Shown here piece after piece: positions 35,773-48,384 of a stretch of DNA of 64,000 nucleotides (position 1 is its first letter; every line of letters begins with the position of its first letter). The notes beneath the pieces were generated by a model that searched no databases, was not told the origin of the DNA, and saw only the letters and a program-made list of their open reading frames with translations. This DNA comes from Halichondria panicea (lineage: Eukaryota; Porifera; Demospongiae; Suberitida; Halichondriidae). The translations under genes and the position numbers were made by a program. The stretch is from positions 5,061,963-5,125,962 of the forward strand of contig NC_087382.1 in NCBI RefSeq assembly GCF_963675165.1, read 5' to 3'.

Positions 35773-38700
35773 ATGGTACTAGAAATTAGCCTTAGTAAAC
35801 CACTATAGCCCGCACAACAATAACTAACCTCGATGCCAGGCCGCCCTCGAAACTAATATTGTCCCATGCAGTTTTATACATGTACTGGTTACCAACTTTC
35901 TTTTTCCCGATAAAGTCAATAAGAATGCCTGAGCCCAACCTAACCCTAGTCCCTAGCAATCATAAGTATGCACATGTACATGTGTACTGCACATGCACCA
36001 TTCACCCACATCATCGAGAGCGTCAAAGAACTTGTCCGACATGGAGGACTGTAGGGAAATGTACGACTCAAATCGACGAATGTTCAGGCCACCTGCTGCG
36101 GGGACGGGGTGGGTCAGAGGTCATATAGATGTACAGTCCAACTTTGATATGTGCCACTACAGCTGTACATGCACATACAGTACACAGCTAGACTCACAAG
36201 CAGTCACTGTTGCACGGTGATCCGTGTAGAGACTCGTGCAACGTTTGCCACGATATTTGTGGCAACTCAAGTGGCTAGACCGCATGTGGTTACCACAAGA
36301 TCATTGATAGTGAAATAGCACTAGAAAATTGTAAGTATCATCACATGCAGTACGCTGATGTCACAAAAAGCACATGCAGCCACTTAGAATCTTATCTGAT
36401 ACGCTGACTGTGCAACACGAGTCTCTACACGGAGTTTGACCAGTCTACTGTTTGCCTTGCAACAGTGGCGGCTTGCGAGTCTAGTACACAGCGACCATAA
36501 TAGACGTGCGAGAGCCTTTTACTTACAAGCATGCAGGGTTACTAATAACATAGACGGTACCTGTATGAGAGCTCTGCAGGCTTGGGCTCATTCGCATTGA
36601 CCCAGGCGTTCCCATACGAGTGTTGCTATACTCCACCCCTGAGGCAATGTTCTGTATCTGAGTGAGTCTCTCCCTAAGCTCGTTGTTCTGGTGGAGGGAT
36701 TGCTTGAGGAGGCGCTGCTGGTTGGAGATGACCTTCTCCTGTTGGTCGTGCTGCACACGGGTCTGCTTGACAGCCTGAGGGGTGTGTGTGTGTGTGTGTG
36801 AGTATAGTTCAGTGCGTGAGAAACTTCGGACATAAACATACGTAGAGGGTCAATAAAGGAATGTCTGACCTAAAGGATACTACCCACCAAATAAAGGATG
36901 CTTTCAGTGGCACCCTTTACCTGCCTTTACATAACTACACATGTACATGTAAAAAAGCTTCTCCATTAAGGAGCGACATACACAAAATAATGGCTGTGAC
37001 TATACAGAAATCTTAACACTGTGACACGTACAAAAATATCACTACATCAGAAGCATTTCTGAGAACACAACCAGCTACATGTGGGTTAGGGTTAGGGTTA
37101 CATGTACATGTATAGCTGATCCCTTACCTTAGGTAGACTGTCATCCTCCAATCTCTTCAGCTTCTCAAGAATCTCACAGAACTGAGCATACACTGGAGAT
37201 GAGTTTGCAAAAATAGAATGAGTTACAGTGTACACTGAGTAACCTACAGTACATGTAAGCACTTAGTGTACAGAAGAACATCGATTAATTATGAAACATG
37301 ACCACCACCCCCCCCACATACAGACATGTGGAATTGAGCTCTACGAGTGAGCATATACAGGTAGTACGGCTGTACCTAAACAGGTAGAGAGGTCACAGAT
37401 AAACACCCCCTCCACCCACCCACACACACATGTATACCTAGACGTCCAGGACAAGCACACATGGACACCCCCTCCACCCACCCACACACACATGTATACC
37501 TAGACGTCCAGGACAAGCACACATGGACACCCCCTCCACCTACATGTACACACACATGTACTTATACGTCACAGACAAGCACGTGGACACCCCCTCCACC
37601 TATACACACATGTACCTAGCTTGGCGACGGCAGTGAAGTCATTGCAGCTGCTCTCTCTGAGCAACTCGTTCTCAATAATTAGAGGAGGAACCTCCTCTTG
37701 TAGAGAGCACCCTGAGCCTGGGGTCGTCTCCGGGGACAACTGTATAATTATGGTCACGCGTACATGTAAAGGTGAATCCTACAGTATTAAAATCATATCT
37801 AAATTTTAAGCGCATGCACTCAACTGCCAATTAAGTACTTACACTGATTGTGGAGTCCTTGTTTTTCTTCTCTGACTTCCCCTTACGGAATCCTTTCGCC
37901 TTCTTGGGTTTAGTGGCCACCCCCTCATTGCCCACCCCCCTCATAGCCTCACCACTCATACTTCTCACACTGTCACCACCCATGCTCCGTGCACTATCAT
38001 TAACCGCACCCACACTTTGGAGCGAGAGAGTGTCCGAGAACATGTCCGGCTAGTGGAGGAAAGAAAGTGCATCACTAAATAAGAGTAAGAGAAATATACA
38101 CTCACTGATTGGGTCATGGACGCTGAGGCATTTTCGTTATTGTAATTGAATACCAAATGCAATGTAGCTACGCAGCTTTGATCTAATTATAATTATAGGC
38201 TCCATTGGTAATTAACATACATGTACATGTAGTACTACACTTGGCTTTAAAATTAATACGGACTCTGATGCAACAAAAACTGTAACGGTAACTGCAATTT
38301 CACGTACTGCTTTGGAGTCCAGGGGTGTGGCAATGGTTGACCTTAGAGACAGGAACCCGGAGAGAGTGTCCAGGCTCTCACCAACGCTGTCCATGTCTGG
38401 AGGGGGCGGGGCAGCGGAGAGCATGACACACAATACACATGGTATTTGATTAACTAATACAACATGTAGCAGTCAACATTGGTACGAACAACAGTGGTTG
38501 ATATGTTAAAACGATGTGCTATGAAGGCTTACAAGGCTTATTTTGCTTGGCTGTATTATAATTAATATATAATAGATGCATGTGCATATCTCATGCATGT
38601 ACAGGCTGTGAATGTGAATGACCCGTGTTTTGAGTATTATGCTCTTTTTGCACCCAAAAAAAGTGAAAGTTACCTTTTCTGATGCTTGAGATGTTGTCTT

Positions 38701-41343
38701 GTATCTTAGCAGCCCAGGAATCGAGCCCCTGCTTCTCCGGAGATGCTAATCCCTCTTTCTTTAACTGGGAACTTGACGACGCCGTTGCTAAGAGAGCTGC
38801 TTTCCGGCTCATCTCGTGAGACCGAAGGGTGGAGCTCCAGGCTGCAAACTGACTGGAGTTTTTAGTCTGAGAGATAGGAAATGCAGAGAGTAGTTCAGGT
38901 TAATTATTGTACTAGTTCGTATAAATTTATACACTGTTGGACAAAGAAGACTCACACTATTCTCTTTAGGTTTTAGATTCGTGTACAATGGTTTTAGTGC
39001 GGGCTGGTTGGTATACATCCGAAAAATCACTCTCATAGAAAGTAAACTTAATCTGGTGAAGGACATGGAGGCCTCTCACAGTTAACAGTCTGTACATGTA
39101 CAACATACTTGCACTAACCAAGCCTCCTAAGGTCTAAGTAACCCCCTAAATGTTCGGGTCGTTCGGGTCCTGCATATACTTGTGAAATATCCGAAAGGAC
39201 CCTGACATGTACATGCACAAGCTCATACATAACCATTTACCCCGCTATACGGTACATTGTAGTACACACACGGACCCGTAGCTCTTGACATAATTATGCT
39301 TTTGTGCAGGTTATATATTATTACGTATGAATTATTACAAAAAGTGATTTCTGCTCTATAAAACAAGGAGACTATACTCACCTTGAGGTGAACAACAACA
39401 TGCTCTCCATCAATGTCGATCCTCCTAGAGCTACCGTCAGCGTGAACAAATGCCATGCCCAAATCCAGACTGCCCAGAGCTTTGCCTTTGGCTATCCCAG
39501 CCTGAGAGCGACTGAAGTAGAGAACACCTCTCTCCAGGACAAAATAGCGCTGTGTGTTTGACAGAGAAAGAGGTTTGAAAGTAATAATCACAACAGAGGA
39601 GGTACACATGACCAGTCAAAACGATAACGAATGTCTGTGTATGAATATCATTCAAGGCTGTACATGTACTTCGATAGTAAATACATGCATGTTTTGTAGT
39701 GTATCTTTCAAGAAACACACTTGACCTTTCTAAGATCTGGCTGGTTGATTGTTGGGCTTATGTTTATCAGAAATAGCTTGTCAACCACTTAGATTTTGAC
39801 TGTTTTAGTGTCATTCTGTTTTGAAGTGCTTTTAATACTATCACTTTGTCTGCAGTCAGGATAGGATCACTGCCAACATCTGAGCCCTGATTCTTTCGAC
39901 TAATTTAATCTCTACTTGTAAAACTCTAGCTACTAGCCAGCAACAAACTTTACTGAGTTCTACACTTTAAAATAATTAAACAGCTCTGCATACACACGTA
40001 GACAACCAATTTTACCTTATGCCAGCCCTTGAGTGGAGACTTGCGTCTCTTGAGCAAATAGCCGCGGATATTTTTGAGTGAGTCATCTTCTGATCCCGTC
40101 CCCTCGTCAGCTGGCTCCTTGTCGAGGTAAAACTCCCAGAGTCCTGAGAACCGATCACCACGCGAGGAGGCCTTGTGTGTGGGAGGGGGCTGCATCTACA
40201 GGGGTGGTGGTGGGGGGGGGGGGGGGGTGATAAACTTAAGCACTACGGGTTGTTCAGGTTGTGATATTCTTGGCTAGAGGAATAACCACTGAGGTTCATT
40301 AAACAGTGACAGCATCAAAACTTAAACGAAGTTGAGTACGCTAACTATCGGTGTTTGTATAGTTGCACTAAAAATATATGACCATCTGTGTATGGTCCAC
40401 TGCACAGTGATTCTAACAGTCGGCAACAAAAACTGCCCACAGCAATAACATAATTATTATCTTTTCTACAAATAACTGTCAACAGGCGAAAATGAAAATT
40501 GACAGTGTCATATGATACACTGTTATCACCAATTCACCATTGCCAAATATACTCACACACACACACACACTAAAGCCCTAAGGCGTTTTGATAAAGGCAG
40601 CCATGTAGCTACCGAGTGCAATCATTCAGTGCGTACAACACACTTATTGTCAAAAAATGTGCAGCATGTATTTCACAGAGTGGTTTGAAAGCATCGGATG
40701 AAACTCCCCATCTTCATTTGGATACAACACCTCACAACTATATATACTAGTAGTATCCCTAAAAAGCATTGTATTGTTTACTAACAAGTGGACTTATAGG
40801 GGAGTAGTTTCGACCGTGTCCAAACTCCCACTGAAACCTGCTAGCAAAGCTTTATTAACTTCCTCATTGTAAAGCTAATATTTTAATATGTTATTGCTAC
40901 TTTTCCTAGCTCTGAGCTCTGTGTTAAAAATAAATTCATAGCATGCAGACGTCTCGTAGGTTTCCACTGACTACAATGTACATGACAGAGATAGATGGAC
41001 AAGATACTAGATACATGTACCCTGCGAGGTACTGTATATACCTGTACCTGTACAAGATTACTAGATACATGTACCCTGCGAGGTACTGTATATACCTGTA
41101 CCTGTACAAGATTACTAGATACATGTACCCTGCGAGGTACTGTATATACCTGTACCTGTAACAAGATTACTAGATACATGTACCTGTACCATGTAACACT
41201 GTACCCACCTTATAAAACTCAGCATATGATGGTGGAACAGGGGCTTGTCTTGACTTAGAGTGTTTAGACTGGGTAGAGGCATGTTGATGATGTCTGTTCT
41301 TTTTACTATTCTTCTTTGAGTGGCTCGACTCTTCTCCCTCCAT
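31835..41343 (-). CDS. Oxysterol-binding protein-related protein, ORP3/6/7-like (933 aa)
   Basis: Lipid-transfer protein acting at membrane contact sites. 21 exons in consistent phase: 41343-41209, 40195-40016, 39549-39382, 38866-38674, 38396-38308, 38049-37843, 37739-37616, 37192-37128, 36774-36561, 36095-36010, 35736-35613, 35356-35222, 34972-34797, 34543-34406, 34113-34050, 33821-33743, 33508-33370, 33083-32936, 32572-32464, 32348-32291, 32005-31835. PH domain about residues 85-180 ([30 protein letters not shown]); coiled coil in exon 9; FFAT-like DKFFDALDD in exon 10 (ER VAP binding by analogy); acidic exon 11; sterol/PI4P-binding ORD from [15 protein letters not shown] with [13 protein letters not shown] and VSHHPP, ending FPKLW-like LPKLW. 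No frame breaks. The total coding length is an exact multiple of three. Confidence 0.93.
37403..37620. repeat. 62-bp minisatellite beside an ORP splice donor
   Basis: ACACCCCCTCCACC repeats at 37403, 37465, 37527 and 37587. The last unit reaches the donor of ORP exon 7 (CTAG|GTACATGTG on the minus strand), and two other units hold similar CTAG|GTATACATGTG sites. Confidence 0.88.
40206..40228. repeat. Poly-G tract beside ORP exon 2
   Basis: GGTGGTGGTGG followed by a run of about 16 G, seen as C-rich just upstream of the exon 2 acceptor on the minus strand. It may serve as the polypyrimidine tract; the G strand could form a quadruplex. Confidence 0.6.
40997..41190. repeat. 54-bp tandem repeat in ORP intron 1
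   Basis: TAGATACATGTACCCTGCGA recurs every 54 bp (41008, 41062, 41116), with a partial fourth unit. The Tyr/Cys-rich ORFs here are artefacts. Confidence 0.92.
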
Positions 41344-41652
41344 ATTGGTAACTTTTTAGGTTTGTGTGTTATTTTTTTCAACTATAACTGGAACTATATA
41401 TATGCAGGCTTGTATTAATGTAATACTGTACTGTATTTATACTAAAAGACAATCTCAAACATTATAGAAAAGCCACGTGGTGTTCTGAATAATGCATACT
41501 TTAGACTCTGACCTTTGTTGAATGCATACACTTTGACCTGCCCTTTGGCCTTTGCCCTTTGCCATGTGGTGTTTTAGATATACGATACAGAACGCAGAAG
41601 CTAGCTAGCTAGCTAGGAATCTCTAGGATTGTATAGTTGGTTGGAGCATCAA
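41344..41652. promoter_or_regulatory. Bidirectional promoter region, ORP / PRELI gene
   Basis: 309 bp separates the ATG of the minus-strand ORP gene from the ATG of the plus-strand PRELI-domain gene, with no coding between. It contains GACCTGCCCTTTGGCC-type blocks and CTAGCTAGCTAG just before the plus gene. Shared regulation is inferred. Confidence 0.45.
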
Positions 41653-43271
41653 ATGGCGTCTGCACCACAAGAAGAGAAGAAGGAGGAAAAAATTCCTGGT
41701 CGATTTTACAGTTGTGAGACAGTTCTAAAGTGAGTTTCATTGTTGTGGGTGTGTCAACTCAGATTTTATCCAAATGGGAAAGGGTCACACAAATAGGCTT
41801 TACAGCCTCTCGAGGTGCTCCCCGTTTCAAGGGTATTTCTTGGTTTAGTTCAGCTCACTCCATTCCCATACTCCATCATAATGGTGTATAATGGAGGGCC
41901 TCAGACCTAGATCACATATGCATGCGTATGCTAGGCCTTGGTGCAGATCAGGTCAATGAAGCACAAACGGTCTTGAATGAAAGGCATGTGGGTCTATCGT
42001 ACAACCTCTAATTTATAAGGCAACCCTCCAAGTATGTGACACCCTTGAGCGCGAGCTTAGGTAATTTTCTCACCTCTAAAAGTAGCAACAGCTGCGTTGA
42101 CATTTAATTTTTTAAGTCGCCTAAATGGAGGTTCATGTAGCCACATGCTGGAAATACACGTTTTAAAGGCTAGAAATCGAGGCAAGTAGACTGAGTAGAG
42201 CTATCTCTAATTAGATGCGACCCTCTAAATAAGCGACACCAGGTCTTAAACATAATTGTTTAACCTTTAAAAGAAGCAACCTCTGGCTTAAAAAGGGTCG
42301 CTCTTAATTAGAGGTCTAGAGGTACCCACTAAGCATCCATTCCTACTATTAAGGCAATTATTCATTTTCATTTTTATATATAAATTAATCCATGCGTATA
42401 GTTATTATCCTGTTAGTTCTGTACACGTGTGATTGCTTTGCATTATTTAACCCCTCCCCCTCCCTCTCCCCTGCAGGTCGACGTGGGAGTGTGTAGTGCA
42501 CGCTCTCTGGAGACGCTATCCCAACCCTTACAGCAAACACGTCTTGTCGGAGGATGTTGTCAGCAGGTGGGTATGCAACTAAACAGTGATCACCGAAGAG
42601 CTTCAGTTTTTAACGGCCACCCCCGAAGGAAGGTCCCAAATGAAAAATTTGCACAACCCCTCAACAAATGCCACCTCTGTATAATCATGTACATGTACAT
42701 TGTATAATGGCCCAAACTTTTTTCAAATGCATCCGTTATAATTATATTTCACTGTATTACAGCAGGAGTTCACACTGTGATAGACACTTAGCTATTCGGT
42801 GATGATCTAAATCTATTCCATTAATCATGATTTGCTGTTGAAAATTGCCTTATTGTAGGGCCATTTACTACTGAATGGTCCTGTTTTCAATAGAGCATTG
42901 TTACAGGTCTTTATTGTCTCTATAGTAGAGTTCCTGTTCAGTAACACCCTTTTTGTTAATCACTGCATGCAGGAGGTCAGAGAAGAACATATTGAGGAGC
43001 AAGAGGTTATTAAGCAAGACGAACAAAGCACCCAAATGGATAGAGAAGGTAAGAGAGACCACCATCACATATACAGTGTACAGCTTACAAATTATCTGTA
43101 ATTAGAGTACAATTCTGTCAAGCCATAACCTTTCATATAATTATACACTCACCCGCAAAATATTCTATAAGTATCTGAGAATGTGCATGTAAGGCATGTA
43201 CATGTGTAAGCAGCAAATTAAAATAATGTTGTTACAAAAACCAATACTACTTTACACAGGCCCCACCCCCT

Positions 43272-43321
<50 letters not shown>

Positions 43322-44051
43322 CATTGGAGGTGCTGGTCAGGCTGCATTCGTCATTGAAGAGTCGATTGTGGACTCGTCCACTCGTACCTTCACAACACAC
43401 ACACGGAATATCAACTTTACCAAACTCCTTTCTATTGAGGAGAAGTGTACCTACTACACATGCCCCGAGGACAACAGCTGGTGAGTTGTGATGGATACTG
43501 TTTATCTGTGTATATACACATAGTACTTTACTCTCATGTGACAGATTGACACAAACCTCTTTCTCACCTGTTTCTATGGTTTTGGCGCTTCCTTGGCTAT
43601 AACAACTGAACTTTTTGTCATCGATCTGTATACTGTACATGTATATGTAGTAGTTGTGTCCTAGTATTCCATACTTTATTATCCTTGCGGTTGCACACTC
43701 TCAAACAAAATTTCTGTCCCCCTCCCCCACACTCAGGACATGCTGTAGGAAGCAGGCATGGATACGATCCGGGCTGATGGGTCTGTCACGAGCAGTGGAA
43801 AAGTTCGGGGTGGAGCGGTACAAAAAGAATGCAAAGAAGGTAACTACCTACTAGTACTACATGTACACCTTTTATAGCCGAAAGCAGAATTATGTATAAT
43901 ACGTATACACACATGCATGTGCATTGGTGTCATGTGACCTCTGCAGGCTGAAGCTGGATTGGTGACTGTGATTGAGAGACTGTTTTACGTCCCCTCGTTC
44001 AGTGACACTCCCACCAAACCACGGCCACACAGTGTCTCCGCCCATAACTGA
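41653..44051 (+). CDS. PRELI/MSF1-domain protein, PRELID1/3-like (203 aa)
   Basis: Mitochondrial intermembrane-space phospholipid-transfer family (Ups/PRELID; moves phosphatidic acid or phosphatidylserine with TRIAP1 in known members). Six exons in phase: 41653-41729, 42477-42566, 42973-43048, 43320-43480, 43737-43839, 43947-44051. Conserved family blocks: RRYPNPYSKHVLSEDVVSR, LLSKTNKAPKW, FVIEESIVDSSTRTFTTHTR, CTYYTCPEDNSW and GLSRAVEKFGVERYKKNAKK. Length fits the family. The N-terminus has a short charged extension (MASAPQEEKKEEK) before the domain. The acceptor of exon 4 follows a long CA repeat. Wording is closest to PRELID1, but the paralogue is uncertain. Confidence 0.9.
43273..43318. 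repeat. CA microsatellite at a splice acceptor
   Basis: (CA)n of about 45 bp runs straight into the AG of PRELI exon 4, in place of a normal polypyrimidine tract. Confidence 0.9.
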
Positions 44052-44189
44052 CTCTTGTTTGCATGTAGCTATAATATTAAATATGTGTTTGTATTGAGTT
44101 GTTTGTATATCCGTTTGTGTGTTTCATTATGCAGTTCTGTTTCTGTGAAAATTTGTAAATTGGCAAGTCATGCTTTACCATGCATGCAA

Positions 44190-44262
44190 TACAAAGCACC
44201 GCGAGTGCTGATCGATGCCTCGATCGGTGGAAGTGCCAAAGCTACATAAAATAAAGCTACTA
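44190..44262. repeat. Interspersed repeat shared with 60190
   Basis: AAGCACCGCGAGTGCTGAT...AAGCTACATAAAATAAAGC matches AAGCACCGCAGGTGCTGAT...AAGCTACATAACATAAAGC at 60190-60243. It lies just after the PRELI stop, so it may be in the 3' UTR. Confidence 0.65.
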
Positions 44263-45132
44263 GCGTTTATACATGCACACAGAATATTTTTGATGGACAT
44301 TTTTGCATTGACTGCATGTTGCTAGAACTCAAAGAGTGGGTAATAATCGACCATGATTGTTGTTAAAAACGATGGATGCCAAAAGTTCAAGCCTAAGATT
44401 ACTGCATGAGCATCAGTAGAGTCTTGCAGCTCTCTTCTCACTGTTGCAGCCACCAATAGCTAGCGTTCAAGTGCAGAACTAATTACTAAGTAGAGTAGCA
44501 ACACTCCATGGACAAGTTTTGCTACGCACTCTTCTGAAAAGGCTGCAATGGCATTCCAAGTACGTAAGCAAACTAGGCATAACTCGAGAACGAAGTATTA
44601 TTTTGCAAATCCACGAATAAAATGACTAGAAGCCTATATAGAAACTCTTACTTGCACTTCATTCATCCTTGAGCAGCTGTAGCAGTCTACACAAACACAC
44701 ACACACACAATCAATCTATGCACACACTACATACCTCGCTTGCGCATGCGCACCGAGGCATAACAATCGCTCCCTATGCCTAAACTAAGAGTCTCAATTG
44801 TTGCGGGAGGAACCTAGTTTCCACTGAGGTACCGTAAATTAATTAAAGATCCTTGACCTGTCATCACTTTACCGAGCCAGCCCGACCTACTAGATCTACA
44901 CATACACATCAGGTATGTGTGTAAAAGGGACAATGTACATCTAAATTGTGTGAGATTTTATGCATGCAAACCTATAAGTTATAGATTGAATTAGTTACAG
45001 TTCAATCATTTGGAGCAGATGGGTTGCTGTACATTAGTAACGCTATCAGTGCCTATGGTTGCAGTATTCTAAAACTATAATATTAATTTTGTATCCCCTG
45101 CAGAACCCTCACCTGAGTAGACAACTAAGCAC

Positions 45133-46640
45133 ATGTTCTCCTGGCTCTTAGGCAAGAAACAATGCGATGTGGCAGACGTCTACAACAACGTCATCGATGG
45201 CCTTAAGCAAATGTACCGAAAGAAGCTCCTCCCACTAGAGCAAACGTACCTTTTTGAAGATTTTCACTCACCATACATGAACGATGGGGACTTCAATGCC
45301 AAACCAATGGTCCTACTAATCGGTCAATATTCTACTGGAAAACTACTTTGATTCGTTACCTGCTAAAAAAGGATTTCCCTGGTATTAGGATTGGACCTGA
45401 ACCCACCACCGATCGCTTCATAGCCATCATGCATGGCCCTAATGAGCAACTCCTGGAAATGCTTTAGCTGTCGACCCAACACGACAGTTCGGTGCCTTGC
45501 AGTCGTTTGGAAACGCTTTCTTGAGCCGATTCGAGGCTTCGTTTTTGCCGAGTCCAGTTCTCGAGAGTATAACGCTCATCGACACTCCGGGAATATTATC
45601 AGGAGAGAAACAACGATTACATCGAGGGTACGATTTTGAGGGTGTGCTGGGCTGGTTTGCAGATCGGGCTGACATGATTATTCTCCTCTTTGATGCACAC
45701 AAGTTAGATATTTCGGACGAGTTTCGAACAGTCATCAATATCATCAAAATGAACCAAACCAAGATTCGTATTGTCCTCAATAAAGCGGATATGATCACAA
45801 CCCAGCAGCTGATGCGCGTGCACGGTGCTTTAATGTGGTCGCTGGGAAAGATATTGGATACTCCAGAAGTCACCAGAGTCTACATTGGCTCTTTCTGGGA
45901 CCAACCCCTTCATCATGATGAAAACCGGAAGCTTTTCGAGGACGAGCAACTAGACCTTTTTGCCGACATTCAGAGCCTGCCTCATACAAATGCTGTGCGG
46001 AAACTCAACGAAATGATCAAGCGAGCGCGACTGGCAAAGGTTCAAGCATTCGTTCTTTCTCATTTGAAAGGGGAAATGCCCTATCTGTTCGGAAAACAAT
46101 CCAAGAAAGATGCCCTTATTAAAAACCTCGGCCAAGTGTTCAACGCCATACACAAGTCTCGTAATATCCCTGTTGGGGATTTTCCCTCCGTGAAAGCCAT
46201 GAGAGAAAAACTTGGAAAATACGATTTCACTCGATTTCCGAAACTCCCAACCACATTTACTTGAAATTGTCGACCAAATGCTGGCAGTCGATATCTCCCA
46301 TATCATGAAGATGCTACCAAAAGAAGAAGACATGACTAAGGACAAAAGAATTCGTGGCGGTGTGTTTGGGCAAATTGACAATGATCCTTTCTCCACTAAG
46401 AGGGATGTCACGAAAGAAGATCCCGAGTGGCTCACCATCGTCTCTTGCTGGTAAAAAAAGGACACATGAAGAGACATCATCAGGTGAGTGCCAATAGTAA
46501 TAATAACAGTAATTGTATGATAATTATATAATTATCATGACTGTGTTAATTGTATCAAGAGTGCATAATACTCCTGGTTATATAACTCAATCTCACATTT
46601 CTTAGCTCCCAAAAAACCAAAGCCGTTCAAAAGACGCTAA
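45133..46640 (+). pseudogene. EHD-family ATPase gene with four frame shifts, no EH domain
   Basis: EHD proteins are dynamin-like ATPases that remodel endocytic membranes. Recognised blocks in order: LKQMYRKKLLPLEQTYLFED, P-loop GQYSTGK, IRIGPEPTTDRF, GNAFLSRFEASFLPSP, LIDTPGILSGEKQR, NKAD and helical-domain residues to about 46350. The frame changes near 45341, 45452, 46246 and 46428, and all four are single-base shifts; the first three lie at short A or C runs. After the last, the frame reads into a basic tail (SLAGKKRTHEETSS) and, via an intron (donor 46484), exon 46606-46640 (APKKPKPFKRR). No EH domain follows. Either a young pseudogene or homopolymer errors in the assembly. Confidence 0.8.
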
Positions 46641-47410
46641 CACAGAGTCTGATGCTAACATCAGCCAAAATAATGGTTACTTCCAAATGTGACTGTAATA
46701 TTAATATTGTGTGTGTCATACGTATAATTAATTTTTTTGTACCGCACAATGATCATGATGTGTGTATAATGTGCAAAATCGTGTAGTATATATAGCCAGT
46801 TCTATGTATAATTAATATCAGGAGTAGAATGTGTACTGCGGAAGTGTAGCATTACCTTACTGTGTCTCAATGTGCGTGTACAGCACAGAAATTATTTTGG
46901 ACTCTTGATATTATTTATATTATTATTAATGTGTCTTTCGCTATAATTAAAATTATAATTATGGACCTATAATTTTCGTGGAGGATTGCTAATTCTAATT
47001 CCCATGAAAAAAGCTGAAGACCCCTCAATTAAAACTATAATTATGTGCTTCGGCTATTGAATAATTAATATTATGCGATATATTATTGTATCATGAATAT
47101 CGATCGATCATGCAGTGGCACTGCAACAAATTGCTCTAGTATATAGTGGATAGATATTATTGGAAATACATAGCAAGAGCTCATGCATGCAACTAGCTCG
47201 ATCAGAACACCCTCCTAGCTCATCACTCTTCCCCACTCGATTCCCTTTATAATACCTAACTTGTGTATTACGATATTACTATAATTATACAACACAAAAG
47301 CACAAAAAGAAAATCAAGGCCATGAAATACACGTTCCATGAACTGATAGGACTTGTACACACACACACACACACACACACATGTCTATTAATGGTCAGTT
47401 GATAAGGGAG

Positions 47411-47967
47411 CTAATAAGGGACGTGGGCCTCAAACTCTCCAAACTCCTCCTCCCTGTGTCCGGTGTGGTCCTCTGGGAAGTCCTCCTCACTGTCCAGCTG
47501 TGGGTGTGTGGGCGTGAGGAAAGGTATTATAACCCACGCATGCATAATGTATAATGTTCAAAGGAAAAACATGCACTTATATATATAGTTAGTAAATAAG
47601 CTACCATAATTATTACACATAAGTACAATGTCCTTCACAAAATCAGAAGTACTCAACCAAATGCAAAAATCATACAGAGCTATAGATCTATAGTCTTATA
47701 ATTATTATCTATAGAGCCACCTATACACTGTACACCCCCAAAATCTCACATATAGTGGGGTTGAGACCACTCCCACCTTCCTGGCACACTCACCGCCTCT
47801 ATCTCGTCATGAGAGTAGAAGTATCTGTCGAGGACCCACTTGAGTGGGAGGAGGGCGATGATGATGACAGGATACAGCATACCAGCCGGGGAGTTCTTGA
47901 CCCCGAACAGAGAAGCCACACACACTATCTGGACTATTGTGTACAAGTGCATCTTCCATGTACGAAC
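47411..47967 (-). pseudogene. Orphan copy of the two terminal SLC4 exons
   Basis: Exons 47967-47794 and 47497-47411 keep open frame, splice sites and stop exactly as in the gene copy at 59023-58471. Their distance from the rest of the gene (about 12 kb, with other genes between) makes them either a relic or an alternative 3' end. Confidence 0.75.
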
Positions 47968-48147
47968 CTACAATGAGGGGCGGGGGGAAGATACAAGTTA
48001 CAAGTGTAGCACAAAATTTATATACACAATGTACACAATTATATTATCTGATAAGCAAGGCAGCGCGCTACTGAATGATATACTCGAGATCAAGATTGCC
48101 TTTCATATTGCCAACAAGTGCATACGTACGTGGCTTAAATTCATGTA

Positions 48148-48358
48148 CCGTATAGCGTGTAATTTTCGTGGGGCAAAATATTCGTGGTTTTCGTAGTTGG
48201 AGGTCTGACCACGTATATTTTACCCACGAATGAAGCGACCTTGCCTACCTTTACCTGCAGTGCAAGCAGCAACCACGAAAATATTACCCACGAAATGTCT
48301 CAATATTTCTGAACCACGAATATTTTTGTCCCCCGAAAATTACCCGCTTTTATTACGG
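48148..48358. mobile_element. TA-target MITE (211 bp) with empty site
   Basis: Ends CCGTATAGCGTGTAATTTTCG and CGAAAATTACCCGC...TTACGG are imperfect inverted repeats, flanked by TA (48146-48147, 48359-48360). The other duplication copy at about 59201 reads TTCATGTATTATTTT with a single TA and no insert. The element therefore jumped in after the duplication. Tc1/mariner-like by target choice. Confidence 0.85.
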
Positions 48359-48384
48359 TATTATTTTTCTTTGCAAACACTGTA

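Noticed and set aside
40883..41381. Repetitive ORFs on both strands and a possible CRISPR-like array
   Set aside because: The 54-bp units are contiguous with no variable spacers, lie in an intron of a eukaryotic gene, and are an ordinary minisatellite.
43218..43640. 140-codon minus-strand ORF
   Set aside because: It is antisense to PRELI exon 4 and runs through the CA repeat.
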